From Paraflavitalea pollutisoli (lineage in GTDB: Bacteria; Bacteroidota; Bacteroidia; Chitinophagales; Chitinophagaceae), in assembly GCF_029360705.1 (NCBI RefSeq), contig NZ_JARKMX010000008.1:867949-931948 (forward strand): a stretch of 64,000 nucleotides of DNA, written 5' to 3'. Under the pieces are notes generated by a model that saw nothing but the letters and a program-made list of their open reading frames with translations, searched no databases and was not told where the DNA came from. Below, piece after piece: positions 16,952 to 26,900 of this stretch (positions within the stretch are counted from its first letter, which is position 1; each line of letters starts with the position of its first letter). A program made the translations under genes and the position numbers.

Positions 16952-17386
16952 TTAAGAGATGCCGAGCAACTCCACTTCGAAGATCAGCGTACTGTTGGGC
17001 CCGATCTGCGCACTTACCTGGCGGTCACCATAGCCCAGGTCGGCAGGAATGAAGAAGCGCCATTTGCTGCCCTGGGGCATCAGCTGCAATCCTTCCGTCC
17101 AACCCTTGATCACCATATTCAACGGAAAAGTAGCCGGCTGGCCACGTTTTACAGAACTATCAAACACAGTGCCGTCGATCAACGTACCATGGTAGTGACA
17201 AGTCACCTTATTGGTGGCAGCTGGCTTGGGACCAGTACCCTCGGTGATCACTTCGTATTGCAGTCCGCTGGGCAGACTCACCACACCAGGTTTCTCTTTG
17301 TTGGCATCGAGAAACTCCTGGCCGGCCTTCAGGTTAGCGGCCGCTTTTTCATTCTTAAGCTGGAACAGTTTATCGGCAATTCCCAT
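16952..17386 (-). CDS. FKBP-type peptidyl-prolyl cis-trans isomerase
   Basis: This 144-residue FKBP-type isomerase is without a signal peptide. The start at 17386 (MGIADKLFQ) is preferred over one six codons upstream because the coiled N-terminal helix rich in Lys/Glu begins there. The FKBP core begins near residue 37 (VVSLPSGLQYEVITEGTG) and contains VTCHYHGTLIDGTVFDSS, MVIKGWTEGLQLMPQGSKW and IPADLGYG. These are the standard active-site loops. It probably assists folding of proline-containing proteins. It is flanked by terminators on both sides and so is transcribed alone. Confidence 0.94.
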   Translation of the reverse strand: MGIADKLFQLKNEKAAANLKAGQEFLDANKEKPGVVSLPSGLQYEVITEGTGPKPAATNKVTCHYHGTLIDGTVFDSSVKRGQPATFPLNMVIKGWTEGLQLMPQGSKWRFFIPADLGYGDRQVSAQIGPNSTLIFEVELLGIS

Positions 17387-17457
17387 ACTGTAAATTTTCA
17401 GCAAAGATAAGTGACTCTGCCGAGTTTCGGCAAGCGCCGCTTCCGGGCACCTGGAGA

Positions 17458-17487
17458 TAAAAAGGCCAGGTACAGAAGTACCCGGCC
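17458..17487 (-). terminator. Minus-strand terminator of the PL6 lyase gene
   Basis: The hairpin GGCCaGGTAC-agaa-GTACCcGGCC has one internal mismatch and is followed on the minus strand by TTTTTA. It lies 29 bases beyond the lyase stop codon. Confidence 0.75.
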
Positions 17488-17515
17488 ACTGATTGCTATA
17501 GATAAAGAAACGTGC

Positions 17516-20158
17516 CTATTGACGGATCACCTGCCGGCTAATGACCCGACCGTCCTGTACCAGCCGGATGATGTACATACCCGGAAAAGCATTGCCGGGT
17601 GAAAAGCGATACCGGTGCAGCCCGGCCGCCAGTGCCTGGTTGGCCAATACCGCCACCTGCCTGCCGGTGATATCGTACACAATCAGGGATGTGAACCCCG
17701 CTTTGTTCAACATGAATTCAATCGTATTCTGCTGTTGAAAGGGATTGGGGTAGACCCTGATCGCCATCGATCCTACGCTCCCCTGCTGCACTTCCGGCAA
17801 CGACGTCCACAATTGTACGCCAGCGGCCGTAGTGATGACCAGTTGCGGCGGGTTGCTGCCCGTCTCCTTCGAATTCCAGGCGATACGCGGTGAGGTCGCG
17901 ATCCGCGACAGCAAGGCCAGCGAGATCGTATGCCGGCCGGCCGCCTTCTCTGCCTGCAAATAGGCCGTAATATCCCAGGTGTAATACCGCATCACAGAGT
18001 CCGTCACCACCACCCGCTTCAGCGAATCGCCGGTGGCCGGTTTATTGTTCCAGGTAATGGCCGATTCGGTCCATGTCGTATTGCCCACCGCATAGACATT
18101 CACCGGCACATTCGTGTTTGTATTGTTGTCGAGCCCGCCATAGACACGCAGTTCGGCCGAGATGACGGGATCGGTAACCGAACTGGTATTGAATTGCAGG
18201 AAGGTCTGCCGGTCATTGCCTGTACTCGGATTGCTGTTCAACTTCGACAGCAGCACAGCAGGGTCCGTGGTACCGTGGGTAATATCGGCATAGGCCGCAT
18301 TACGTACATAGGCATCATGCGTCGGCGTCAACGTGGTGGCACCGGTCATAGACTGCCGTTGCACTTTCACTTCTGTATAACTATTCCAGAAATTGACATT
18401 GCTGCCATGCCCCACAATGCGGACATATTTGGCCGGGCGGGCGGCAAAGGCAAAGGTCTGCAAGGCCAGACTGGTGCCACTGCTGGCTTGTGCCGCCAGC
18501 GCCGTCGTCCAGCTTTGACCATCACTGCCCGTCAATACATCGAATGTGTATACGCGTGAATTCCCATTCAGGAAAGCGATCTGTACGCCATTTACCGTCG
18601 TTACGCTGTCCAGGCAAAACTGGATCCATTGACCGTCGCCACTCGCCGACCAGCGCGTGTTGAGGTCATTGTCCAGTACATTGGCCGGTACATTGCCGTC
18701 ATCAGCACTTGCGCTCACCGGTACACAAGCCGGCGCAGGCGGTGTGTAATTGCCGGCGTGCCCCACCATGGCCGTAGTTAGTATCCGGGCCACTGAGGTG
18801 GCGCCAGACACTTCATCGGCCCCTTTGTCCAGCGGTGCCGAACGTGCCTGCCCATCCATATCGACCGTTACGGCTGTATAGGTGCCCACGGCTGCATCGA
18901 TGGCCGGACTGCCAGCCTGCAAATGAAAAGTGCCGTTGACATCCCTGGCCAGCAAAGGATCAGCCGTCGTATAGCCATCGGAAGGCATCGCTCCGGCACC
19001 CGTCGTACTGTACAACAGGTTACCACTCCATACGCCACTGGTATACGGGCCAGCGATTGTAGCAGCAGCACCCCCTCCCTGTATGATGTTGTTGGCGACC
19101 GTAATGGCGGTAGCGCCATTCCCGCCACTCCGGTTGCTTTGTTTGATGTTCTCTGGATTATTCACCAACGTATTGAATGCAATAAGCACACGATCAGGGC
19201 GATCATGCACGGTCAGCGCATCGCCATCTGCTACCTCTCCATCCCCATTGCCAATATTGATGGCCGGGGTGCAGTTCTCAAAATGGTTGCTGAAGATCTT
19301 GTGGTCATCCCCAAAGATGCGGATGCCCGGTGTATTGATGAAGTAATTGCCATACACCTCACAAAAATTGCCGTGCCGCAACGTAAACTGGGCCACACAA
19401 TTCCGGATCGTATTGTACCGGATGGTCACAGCCGAGGCTTTGATAGAGATCATCTCATCCTCCCCATCGCAATTTTCAAACAGGTTGTACTCCATGATGC
19501 TGTTGCTGGAAGAGAGGCTAAGGCCGCTGAGGCCAAACTGAACGGTCTCTGCGCCGTTGACCGTCTGCGGCTCTTGGTTGTAAAAGTAGTTATGATGGAT
19601 ATACAACCTTTGCGCGATCTGACTGCCTGAGCCGCGCACCGCAATAAAACGTCCCAGGGCGTTCTTGTTTTGAAACGTATTATAGTCCACCTCATGGTCA
19701 TTGCCATTCAGCAAGAGGTTTTCACCATCGCCGGGCGTCTCGAAAATATTGCGGGTCCACCGGCAAAAGCTGGTACCCGTCGCCATGGTAGCCTGCGAAG
19801 CAGCATGGGTAAACTTGAATCCCTGGATCACGACATAGCGGGCAGGGCTCACGATATTAAAGCCATTCGTGCCGCCGATAATGGCACCGCCAACGGATTG
19901 TGCCCGGATAACGATGGGTTGCCCCGCCGTCCCCTGTCTGTTGACGTTAATGTCGGAGGAAGCGCTGTACGCGCCATTGGCCAGCACAATGGTGTCACCG
20001 GCCACCGCACTGTTGATGGCCGTTTGCAGGGCCGATAAAGAAGATACGTTGATGGTGGCACTGTGGGCGGCCAGAACAGTCATCAGGTTGACTGTAAACA
20101 GGCTCATCAGCCGCCAGTAAGCGCGCCATAAGGAATGAAGATACAGTTGGATCATCAT
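17516..20158 (-). CDS. PL6-family lyase (chondroitinase B/alginate lyase type) with T9SS sorting domain
   Basis: This 880-residue multidomain exoenzyme has, in order, a signal peptide ending near residue 34, a right-handed beta-helix of PL6 type (about 35-450), an F5/8-type discoidin-like domain with WIQFCLDS (about 490-620), a DNRLRE-like beta domain (about 625-775) and a T9SS type A C-terminal domain with the YPNPF motif (about 795-880). Lys240 and Arg261 are 21 residues apart in ISIKAS and FTLRHGN, as are catalytic Lys250 and Arg271 of chondroitinase B. Glu233 and Glu235 match its calcium ligands. The catalytic machinery looks complete. Substrate may be dermatan/chondroitin-like or alginate-like. 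It is transcribed alone, but functionally it may belong with the lyases at the left end. Several start codons are possible (for example 20107). Confidence 0.9.
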   Translation of the reverse strand: MMIQLYLHSLWRAYWRLMSLFTVNLMTVLAAHSATINVSSLSALQTAINSAVAGDTIVLANGAYSASSDINVNRQGTAGQPIVIRAQSVGGAIIGGTNGFNIVSPARYVVIQGFKFTHAASQATMATGTSFCRWTRNIFETPGDGENLLLNGNDHEVDYNTFQNKNALGRFIAVRGSGSQIAQRLYIHHNYFYNQEPQTVNGAETVQFGLSGLSLSSSNSIMEYNLFENCDGEDEMISIKASAVTIRYNTIRNCVAQFTLRHGNFCEVYGNYFINTPGIRIFGDDHKIFSNHFENCTPAINIGNGDGEVADGDALTVHDRPDRVLIAFNTLVNNPENIKQSNRSGGNGATAITVANNIIQGGGAAATIAGPYTSGVWSGNLLYSTTGAGAMPSDGYTTADPLLARDVNGTFHLQAGSPAIDAAVGTYTAVTVDMDGQARSAPLDKGADEVSGATSVARILTTAMVGHAGNYTPPAPACVPVSASADDGNVPANVLDNDLNTRWSASGDGQWIQFCLDSVTTVNGVQIAFLNGNSRVYTFDVLTGSDGQSWTTALAAQASSGTSLALQTFAFAARPAKYVRIVGHGSNVNFWNSYTEVKVQRQSMTGATTLTPTHDAYVRNAAYADITHGTTDPAVLLSKLNSNPSTGNDRQTFLQFNTSSVTDPVISAELRVYGGLDNNTNTNVPVNVYAVGNTTWTESAITWNNKPATGDSLKRVVVTDSVMRYYTWDITAYLQAEKAAGRHTISLALLSRIATSPRIAWNSKETGSNPPQLVITTAAGVQLWTSLPEVQQGSVGSMAIRVYPNPFQQQNTIEFMLNKAGFTSLIVYDITGRQVAVLANQALAAGLHRYRFSPGNAFPGMYIIRLVQDGRVISRQVIRQ

Positions 20159-20500
20159 AAAGGTTTAAGTATGAATAATACGATACCGGGCCGAAGACAA
20201 AAGCCTCTTCAGCAGATAGCATAGCCAGTACCGGCAGAACACGATCATTCCGCGCAGGCATGGTCCAGGCGCAGCACCTGGCCTGTCAGCGTTTTATTCA
20301 TCTATAGCGTGGTAACGAACAAAAAAAGGGCGGGATACTCAGGAGTAATCGATGGAACATTGTTTCATATGCATGCAAGTTTGGTTTGATGGTTAATTAC
20401 CCTTGAAATAACGATATTCCTCGCATGGACATATAGCAACAATTGGCAGCCTGCTAAGCTATTTTAGCACACTGCCAATCGTCAATTATTAAATACGGTA
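20159..20500. other. Intergenic region between PL6 gene and KAS III gene
   Basis: No gene was recognised here. The only clear structure is the hairpin at 20442-20479. The remainder upstream of the PL6 gene presumably holds its promoter, but no convincing TAnnTTTG box was found. Confidence 0.5.
20442..20479 (-). terminator. Strong hairpin after the KAS III gene
   Basis: An outer stem ATTGGCAG/CTGCCAAT and an inner stem TGCTAA/TTAGCA are separated by a small internal loop. It lies 22 bases after the stop codon on the minus strand. No long T run follows, so it may act as an RNA-end stabiliser or a weak terminator. Confidence 0.55.
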
Positions 20501-21568
20501 CTAATAACGGTAACAAACAGCATTGATGTTCATCCCTGCACCCACCGAGGCAAAGAGGATAACATCACCAGGCTGCAGCGCATGGTCGGCCATTTGGGAT
20601 TTACGAACGAGATCATACAAGGTAGGCACTGTAGCCACTGAACTATTGCCCAGCCATTGAATGCACATGGGCATGATATGCGTGGGAGCGGTCATACCGT
20701 ACAGCGCATAGAAGGCACGGACGATACTTTCATCCATCTTTTCGTTGGCCTGGTGGATGAAGATCTTCTTTACCTCCTGTATCGTCACGCCGCTTTTGTC
20801 CAGGCAATCTTTCATAGCTGCCGGAACATGCTTCACCGCATATTCATACACTTTGCGGCCTTTCATCTTGATAAAACGCAGGTGCTCATCGGACCCCGGC
20901 GCATTCGACTCGCCGAAATAGATATAGTCGGCTCCGTCAATGGCATCGGACCTCGTGGCTGTACCGAGCACACCACGGCCATCATCCGCAGGGGAGATCT
21001 CCAGAATACAGGCCCCTGCCCCATCCGAAAAGATCATACTGTCACGGTCGCTGTCATCGATCACGCGCGACAATGTCTCGGTGCCGATGATGAGGCACCT
21101 CCGCGCCGCGCCCACCCGGCAGAAAATATCTGCCTGAATCAGGCCTTGCAACCAACCGGGACAGCCAAACAATAGATCGTAGGGAATGCAATTAGGATTA
21201 TTGATCCCCAAACCTTTCTTTACCCGCGACGCCAGTGAAGGCACGGCGTCTACCTGGTTGGTTCCGGGCAGTACATCCCCGTAGTTATGCGCTACGATCA
21301 ATTGGTCGATCGTTTCCGGATCGATGCCGCTGTCGGCAATAGCCAGGCGCGCTGCCTCGATCGCCATATCGGAGGCAGTCATTTGACCTGCCGCATACCT
21401 GCGTTCGGCGATACCGGTAATCTGTTGGAATTTCTTAACTACTTCAGCCTGTGGCCGGTCGATCGGCTCCTTTGTTTCTGTAAAAAACCTGTTAGGGAGA
21501 AAATCATCATTCTTCTTAATAATCGAGGGTATATAACTGCCTGTGCCTGTTATAATGGTTCTGTGCAT
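20501..21568 (-). CDS. 3-oxoacyl-ACP synthase III (KAS III/FabH) family protein
   Basis: This 355-residue thiolase-fold condensing enzyme has the full KAS III triad: Cys136 (LLFGCPGWLQ), His272 (FIHQAN) and Asn308 (LGNSSVATVPT). It would join an acyl-CoA or acyl-thioester starter to a malonyl unit. The stretch around the active-site Cys (GCPGW) departs from the typical fatty-acid FabH sequence. This could mean a specialised starter unit or a secondary-metabolite role. No acyl carrier protein or other fatty-acid gene adjoins it, and it is transcribed alone from a -7 box at 21598. Confidence 0.88.
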   Translation of the reverse strand: MHRTIITGTGSYIPSIIKKNDDFLPNRFFTETKEPIDRPQAEVVKKFQQITGIAERRYAAGQMTASDMAIEAARLAIADSGIDPETIDQLIVAHNYGDVLPGTNQVDAVPSLASRVKKGLGINNPNCIPYDLLFGCPGWLQGLIQADIFCRVGAARRCLIIGTETLSRVIDDSDRDSMIFSDGAGACILEISPADDGRGVLGTATRSDAIDGADYIYFGESNAPGSDEHLRFIKMKGRKVYEYAVKHVPAAMKDCLDKSGVTIQEVKKIFIHQANEKMDESIVRAFYALYGMTAPTHIMPMCIQWLGNSSVATVPTLYDLVRKSQMADHALQPGDVILFASVGAGMNINAVCYRY

Positions 21569-21597
21569 CTTAGGGTCAACCTGATTTTAAATATAGA

Positions 21598-21605
21598 CAA
21601 AGATA
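21598..21605 (-). promoter_or_regulatory. -7 box TATCTTTG for the KAS III gene
   Basis: On the minus strand TATCTTTG matches the Bacteroidota -7 consensus exactly, 29 bases before the ATG. No clear -33 TTTG was found at the standard spacing. Confidence 0.55.
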
Positions 21606-21939
21606 CTATCACGTCGATCAATATCACGTATTCAACATGGTTGAGATATGATCCACTTCTGTGACCTTCCAAACCCACAAAAAAGATTAGCGCCAGGGCC
21701 CAGCTTTTCTGGAAGTCCGAAGCCGGCAAACCGGTTCAGGCAATTTACGGGAATATTTGATGAAGTTGGTAATACTTAATTAATCTACTTGTAAATAATT
21801 AAGCATCAGCCTTATTTTGGCCGCTTTGCCGATCTGCCTCAAAACAAATTAGGATTGTATGTACTATTTGGTATATCTTCATCAACCATCCCCTTTGATA
21901 CTTACTCCGTAGTCCTTGCCATTGTCAAAAACCATTTCT
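21606..21939. other. Intergenic region between KAS III gene and RRM gene
   Basis: This stretch is AT-rich and shows no open frame of note. It presumably includes the promoter and 5' leader of the RRM protein gene; no consensus promoter stood out. RRM mRNAs of this type often have long leaders in Bacteroidota, but nothing specific is visible. Confidence 0.4.
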
Positions 21940-22185
21940 ATGAACATTTATGTTGCCAACCTCAACAGAAAAACGACTGCTCGTCAGCTATTCCACCTGT
22001 TTCTGCAATTCGGTAAAGTAACTTCTGTCCGCATCGTCATGGACAATTATACCGGCCATTCCCTGGGCTGTGGCTATATTGAAATGGATGACCAAAAATG
22101 TGGCAATACCGCCATTCAGAATCTTCACCAACGTTTCTTCATGAACACCTATATGGAGGTCAATGAAGTGCCGGTAGGCTGGTAG
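21940..22185 (+). CDS. RRM-domain RNA-binding protein
   Basis: This is a single RNA-recognition motif of 81 residues. RNP2 is MNIYVANLN at the N-terminus and RNP1 is LGCGYIEMDD near residue 45, with the usual beta-alpha-beta spacing. The ATG at 21940 is preferred because it directly starts RNP2; the frame opens eight codons earlier. RNP1 reads GCGYIEM, where most bacterial RRM proteins have a GFGFVEM-like sequence, so one aromatic position is changed. Such small RRM proteins bind single-stranded RNA and act as post-transcriptional regulators in Bacteroidota. A strong terminator follows. Confidence 0.9.
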   Translation: MNIYVANLNRKTTARQLFHLFLQFGKVTSVRIVMDNYTGHSLGCGYIEMDDQKCGNTAIQNLHQRFFMNTYMEVNEVPVGW

Positions 22186-22272
22186 TTATTCTATCCTCCT
22201 CCTTGCTGATAATATTGCTGTAATGCCCGGTTTTACTGGTGGCACGAGATTTTCTGTGGAAGAATATTGACA

Positions 22273-22304
22273 CCGTGTAGATATAAATCTACACGGTTTT
22301 TTTT
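22273..22304 (+). terminator. Intrinsic terminator of the RRM gene
   Basis: A perfect 10-base stem (CCGTGTAGAT / ATCTACACGG) with loop ATAA is followed by eight T. It is one of the clearest terminators in the window and insulates the downstream kinase genes. Confidence 0.92.
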
Positions 22305-22350
22305 GCCCCATCTCGTATTATATGCCCAATTTATTATTATTTAGCTGTTT

Positions 22351-23928
22351 ATGATACTCATCGTCGACGACAGACCTGAAAACCTCTTTTCTTTACAAAA
22401 GTTGCTGGAAATACACCAGTTCCAGGTCGATACGGCGGCATCCGGGGAAGAAGCCTTGCGAAAAGTACTGAAGCAATCTTATTTTCTGATCATACTCGAT
22501 GTACAGATGCCGGGCATGGATGGATTTGAAGTGGCAGAAGCGATCTCCGGGTACAGCAAATCAAAAGATATTCCCATTATCTTTCTCTCCGCCGTCAATA
22601 CCGAAAAACGTTTCATCACCAAAGGATATACGTCCGGCGCCATCGATTATGTCACCAAACCATTCGATCCGGATATTCTCCTGCTGAAAGTAAAGACCTT
22701 TTACCGGCTCCACCAGCAAACGCGTGAACTCAACGATATCCAAAAAGCATTGCGGGAAGAGATTGAAGTGCGGAAAGCGGCCCAGACAGCGCTGCACCAG
22801 AGCGTCGAAGAGCTACGCTCGGTGCTGGAATCAATCCCGCAGATCGCCTTTACCTTCAATGCCTCCGGCACACTTGAATTTGTAAACCGGTACTGGCATT
22901 TATATTCCTTCGGTAAGGACATGCTGCCGCCAGCCCAGCCAGGTACCCCCGCCATCGAAGCCTGCATTGAAAACGCCATCAAAACAGCTGTACAGCAGGA
23001 AACCGAAGTGCGCATCCGGCCACTTAAGTCGGAGGAATACAGAACACACCTGCTGACGCTGACACCCGTCAAAAAAGATGACCAAATCTTTAAATGGGTG
23101 GGTATCTTTACCGATATTCATGAGCAACGCATGGTCAACCAGTTGCTCGAACAACGGGTTACTGAAAGAACGCAGGAACTAACACAAGCCAACCAGGAAC
23201 TGGAGATGAGCAACCACGAATTACAACAATTCGCCTACGTCGCCTCCCATGACCTCAAAGAACCGCTGCGCAAGATCCAGGTGTTCAGCCACCTCATCAA
23301 AGACAAATTCCTGCTGGGCAATGACGACGCCGTCAGTTATATCAATCGCCTGATCCATTCGTCCGAACGCATGAACAAGCTGATCACCGACGTGCTCGAC
23401 TACTCGCGGCTGTCCATCTCAGGCGAATTTGAATCGACCAACATCAACCTGGTCATCCAGGAGATACTGGTCGACATGGAATTGCTGATCCAGGAAAAGC
23501 AGGCCATCATACACACCGTCAGTATACCCGCGCTGGAAGTAATTCCGGCGCAGATACGGCAGGTATTCCAGAACGTGCTGAGTAACGCCCTGAAGTTCTC
23601 CAACAGCCAGGAGAAACCCGTGATCCATATCCACGCCGAATGGGTGGCCGACAAAAGTCCTGAAGCTACCCCGGAGGCAAACGGCACCTGGTGCCGCATT
23701 ACGGTGACAGACAACGGCATCGGCTTCAACGAGATCTACCTGAGCAAGATCTTCTCCATCTTCCAGCGCCTGCATTCCAAAGAAGAATATGAAGGAACCG
23801 GCATCGGACTGGCCATCGTGAAGAAGATCATGGATACACACAACGGGCTTATCACCGCCCGTAGTGAGGAAGGCAAAGGCAGTACCTTCATCATGATCCT
23901 CCCCGGCCGGCAAACCAGCAATAATTAA
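22351..23928 (+). CDS. Hybrid receiver-PAS-histidine kinase
   Basis: This is a soluble 525-residue signalling protein. An N-terminal receiver (1-120) carries phospho-acceptor Asp50 (LIILDVQMPGMDG) and the conserved TKP Lys near 103. A short coiled coil leads to a PAS-like domain (about 152-258), then another coiled coil, a HisKA domain with His300 (VASHDLKEPLRK) and an HATPase_c domain with DNGIGF and GTGIGLAIV. The receiver-first order suggests the kinase is driven by phosphorylation from another kinase, plausibly the large one encoded 34 bases downstream. No membrane segment is present. Confidence 0.93.
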   Translation: MILIVDDRPENLFSLQKLLEIHQFQVDTAASGEEALRKVLKQSYFLIILDVQMPGMDGFEVAEAISGYSKSKDIPIIFLSAVNTEKRFITKGYTSGAIDYVTKPFDPDILLLKVKTFYRLHQQTRELNDIQKALREEIEVRKAAQTALHQSVEELRSVLESIPQIAFTFNASGTLEFVNRYWHLYSFGKDMLPPAQPGTPAIEACIENAIKTAVQQETEVRIRPLKSEEYRTHLLTLTPVKKDDQIFKWVGIFTDIHEQRMVNQLLEQRVTERTQELTQANQELEMSNHELQQFAYVASHDLKEPLRKIQVFSHLIKDKFLLGNDDAVSYINRLIHSSERMNKLITDVLDYSRLSISGEFESTNINLVIQEILVDMELLIQEKQAIIHTVSIPALEVIPAQIRQVFQNVLSNALKFSNSQEKPVIHIHAEWVADKSPEATPEANGTWCRITVTDNGIGFNEIYLSKIFSIFQRLHSKEEYEGTGIGLAIVKKIMDTHNGLITARSEEGKGSTFIMILPGRQTSNN

Positions 23929-23962
23929 GTAGTACCATATAAACGGAATTGACTAATACACC

Positions 23963-26900
23963 ATGAAATCTACTTTCAAACGGAACCTCCTGATCAGCTT
24001 CGGTGTTTCCCTGCTGCTGTTGATCATCAGCTCGGTGGCCTCCTTTGTGAGCATCAGCAACCTGTTGTCGAGCGCCCGCGATGTGGAGCATACCAACCAG
24101 GTCAAGCAACTGGTAGAAAAGATCCTGTCGACGCTGAAAGACGCTGAAACGGGACAACGCGGTTTCCTGCTTACCGGCGATGACCGGTTCCTCGCTCCGT
24201 ACAATGGCTCCATGGACAGCGCCAAGAATGACGCGATGACCCTCAAGCGCCTGGTGTCTGATAATGACAAGCAACTCGACCGCGCCAATCGTTTGCATGA
24301 AATAGTCGTGCTGCGCCTCTCGAGCCTGGCCAAGCGTATCCAGGAAAAGAGGAATGGCATAGAGCCAACGGCCGAAAAACTGCTGGAAGGGAAAGTGCAC
24401 ATGGACCAGGCGCGCAGTATCGTCAATGCCATGTCACTGTCGGAAGAATTGCTGCTGGAAGAGCGCTCGGCCAAAATGAATAAGTTCGCCACCTACACGC
24501 CTATCCTGATCGTGATCGCCGCCATGCTCTCCCTGATCATTACCGTCATCTCCTTTGTACGTGTCAACAGCGACTTTGAAAAGACCACCTTACTGCAGGA
24601 AGAACTCGCCGCCAAAGACATCGAGATAACCCGCCGCATCAATATTATACAGGGTGTCGCCAATAAAGTATCTGCCGGCGACTACACCGTGCGCGTGCAG
24701 GATGAAGGGGCCGATGGACTGGGCAGCCTGTCGGTGGCACTGAATAAAATGGCCTCCAACCTGGAATACTCTTTTGTTACGCTGGCCGATAAAGAGTGGT
24801 TACAGACCGGTATCGCTACCCTCAACGACAAGATGCTCGGAGAAAATGAATTGCCCGTATTGTCGGCCCAGGTACTGACCCATGTTGCCCAATACACCAA
24901 TAGCCAGGTCGGCGCGCTGTATGTAGCAGAAGACAATACCTCACTCAAATTGATACGTGGTTATGCCCTGAGCACTGACCCCGCCAAACAACGTATCGCC
25001 TTCGGCGAAAGCGTACCCGGACAGGCAGCGGCCAATGCCTCGACCATTTACCTCGAAGACGTACCGCCGCAACTGATCGCCATCAGTCATGCTACCGGCT
25101 CCATCAGGCCGCAAAACATCATTGCCATTCCCCTTTTCCATGAGAAGAAGGTAGTAGGCGTCATTGAACTGGCTTCTCTTACACCCTACACGGCGAAGGA
25201 AGTAGCCTTCCTCGAAAATGCCGGACACAGCATCGGTACCGCCATCAACAGCATCGACAACCGCCGACGCTTGCAGGAACTGCTGGAAGAGACCCAGTCG
25301 CAGGCAGAAGAACTACAGGCTCAGCACAATGAGATGGAAAACATCAACAGCGAACTGGAAGCCCAGACCGAAAAACTGCAGGCGTCGGAAGAAGAATTGA
25401 AAGTACAGCAGGAAGAATTGATAGAGGCCAATGGCGAACTGGAAGAACGGGCACGTCAGCTCGAAGAAAAGAACCAGCTGGTATTTGAACGCAACCTCGA
25501 GATCCAGAAGAAAGCGGAAGAACTGGAGTTGAGCACCCGCTACAAATCGGAGTTCCTGGCCAATATGTCGCATGAATTGAGAACACCCCTCAACTCGATC
25601 CTGTTGCTGTCCCGCCTGATGTCGGAAAACGCCGACAGCCATTCCAACAATGAGCAGGTAGAATACGCCCGTGTCATCCAGAGTTCCGGACAGGGATTAC
25701 TGTCCCTCATTGACGAGATCCTCGATCTCTCGCGTATCGAAGCCGGGAAAATGGAACTGCAATACCACGACGTAGCGGTGCAGGACATTGTACAGGATAT
25801 GACTGCCCTGTTTACCCCCATCGCCAAAGAAAAAGGCATTGCCTTTACCACGCATATCGAAGAGCAAGTACGGGGCATGATCGAAACCGATCGCCAGCGC
25901 CTGGAGCAGATCATCAAAAACCTCATCGCCAATGCCCTGAAATTTACGGCCAAAGGATATGTACAACTCAATATTTCCGTTCCGGCCGGCAACGATCACC
26001 GTATCGTATTTACCGTGAAGGATACCGGCATCGGCATCTCACCCGATAAACAAAAAGTGATCTTCGAAGCCTTCCAGCAAGCCGATGGCTCTACCCGCCG
26101 CAAGTACGGCGGCACCGGCCTGGGATTGTCGATCAGCCGCGAACTGGCCCGCCTGCTGGGTGGGGAGATCATCCTCGAAAGCGAACCTGGTCGCGGCAGC
26201 TCCTTCTCGCTCAGTATCCCGGTATCGAAAGCAGAAGCAGAACATACCGGATCCGATGACGCCGCTGAAACCATGGACACCTCCGTCCGAGCCATTCCCG
26301 CTGTACCGATGCCCGCGTCCCGTGAACCACGCCAGCGTTACCTGAGCGATGTGATCCCCGATAATGTTCCCGACGACCGCGATGCCATCACCCATCGTGA
26401 CCGTGTGATCCTGATCGTGGAAGACGATGTCAATTTTGCCAAATCACTGCTGGAATACACCCGTAGCAAGGGCTACAAAGGCGTCGTCTGCGTTCGTGGC
26501 GACGAGGCCCTGCCCCTCGCCCAGCAATTCATGCCTGTCGGTATCCTGCTCGATATACAACTGCCTATCAAGGATGGCTGGGAGATTATGGAGGAACTCA
26601 AGAACAATGCAGCCACGCGCCATATTCCCGTACACATGATGAGTGCTTACGATGGTAAATACAAGAGCTTATCCAAAGGCGCCGTCGACTTCATCAACAA
26701 ACCGGTAGCCTTTGACCAGATGCACAATATCTTCGACCGCATCGAACATATGCTCACCAACAACCCGCGCAAGGTGCTCATCGTAGAGGAGAATATGAAG
26801 CATGCGAAAGCCCTTGCCTACTACCTCGAGAACTTCCAGGTCAATACCGAGATCAAGAATACCGTCGTGGGCAGTGTACAGGCGTTGCTGCAGAAAGAAG

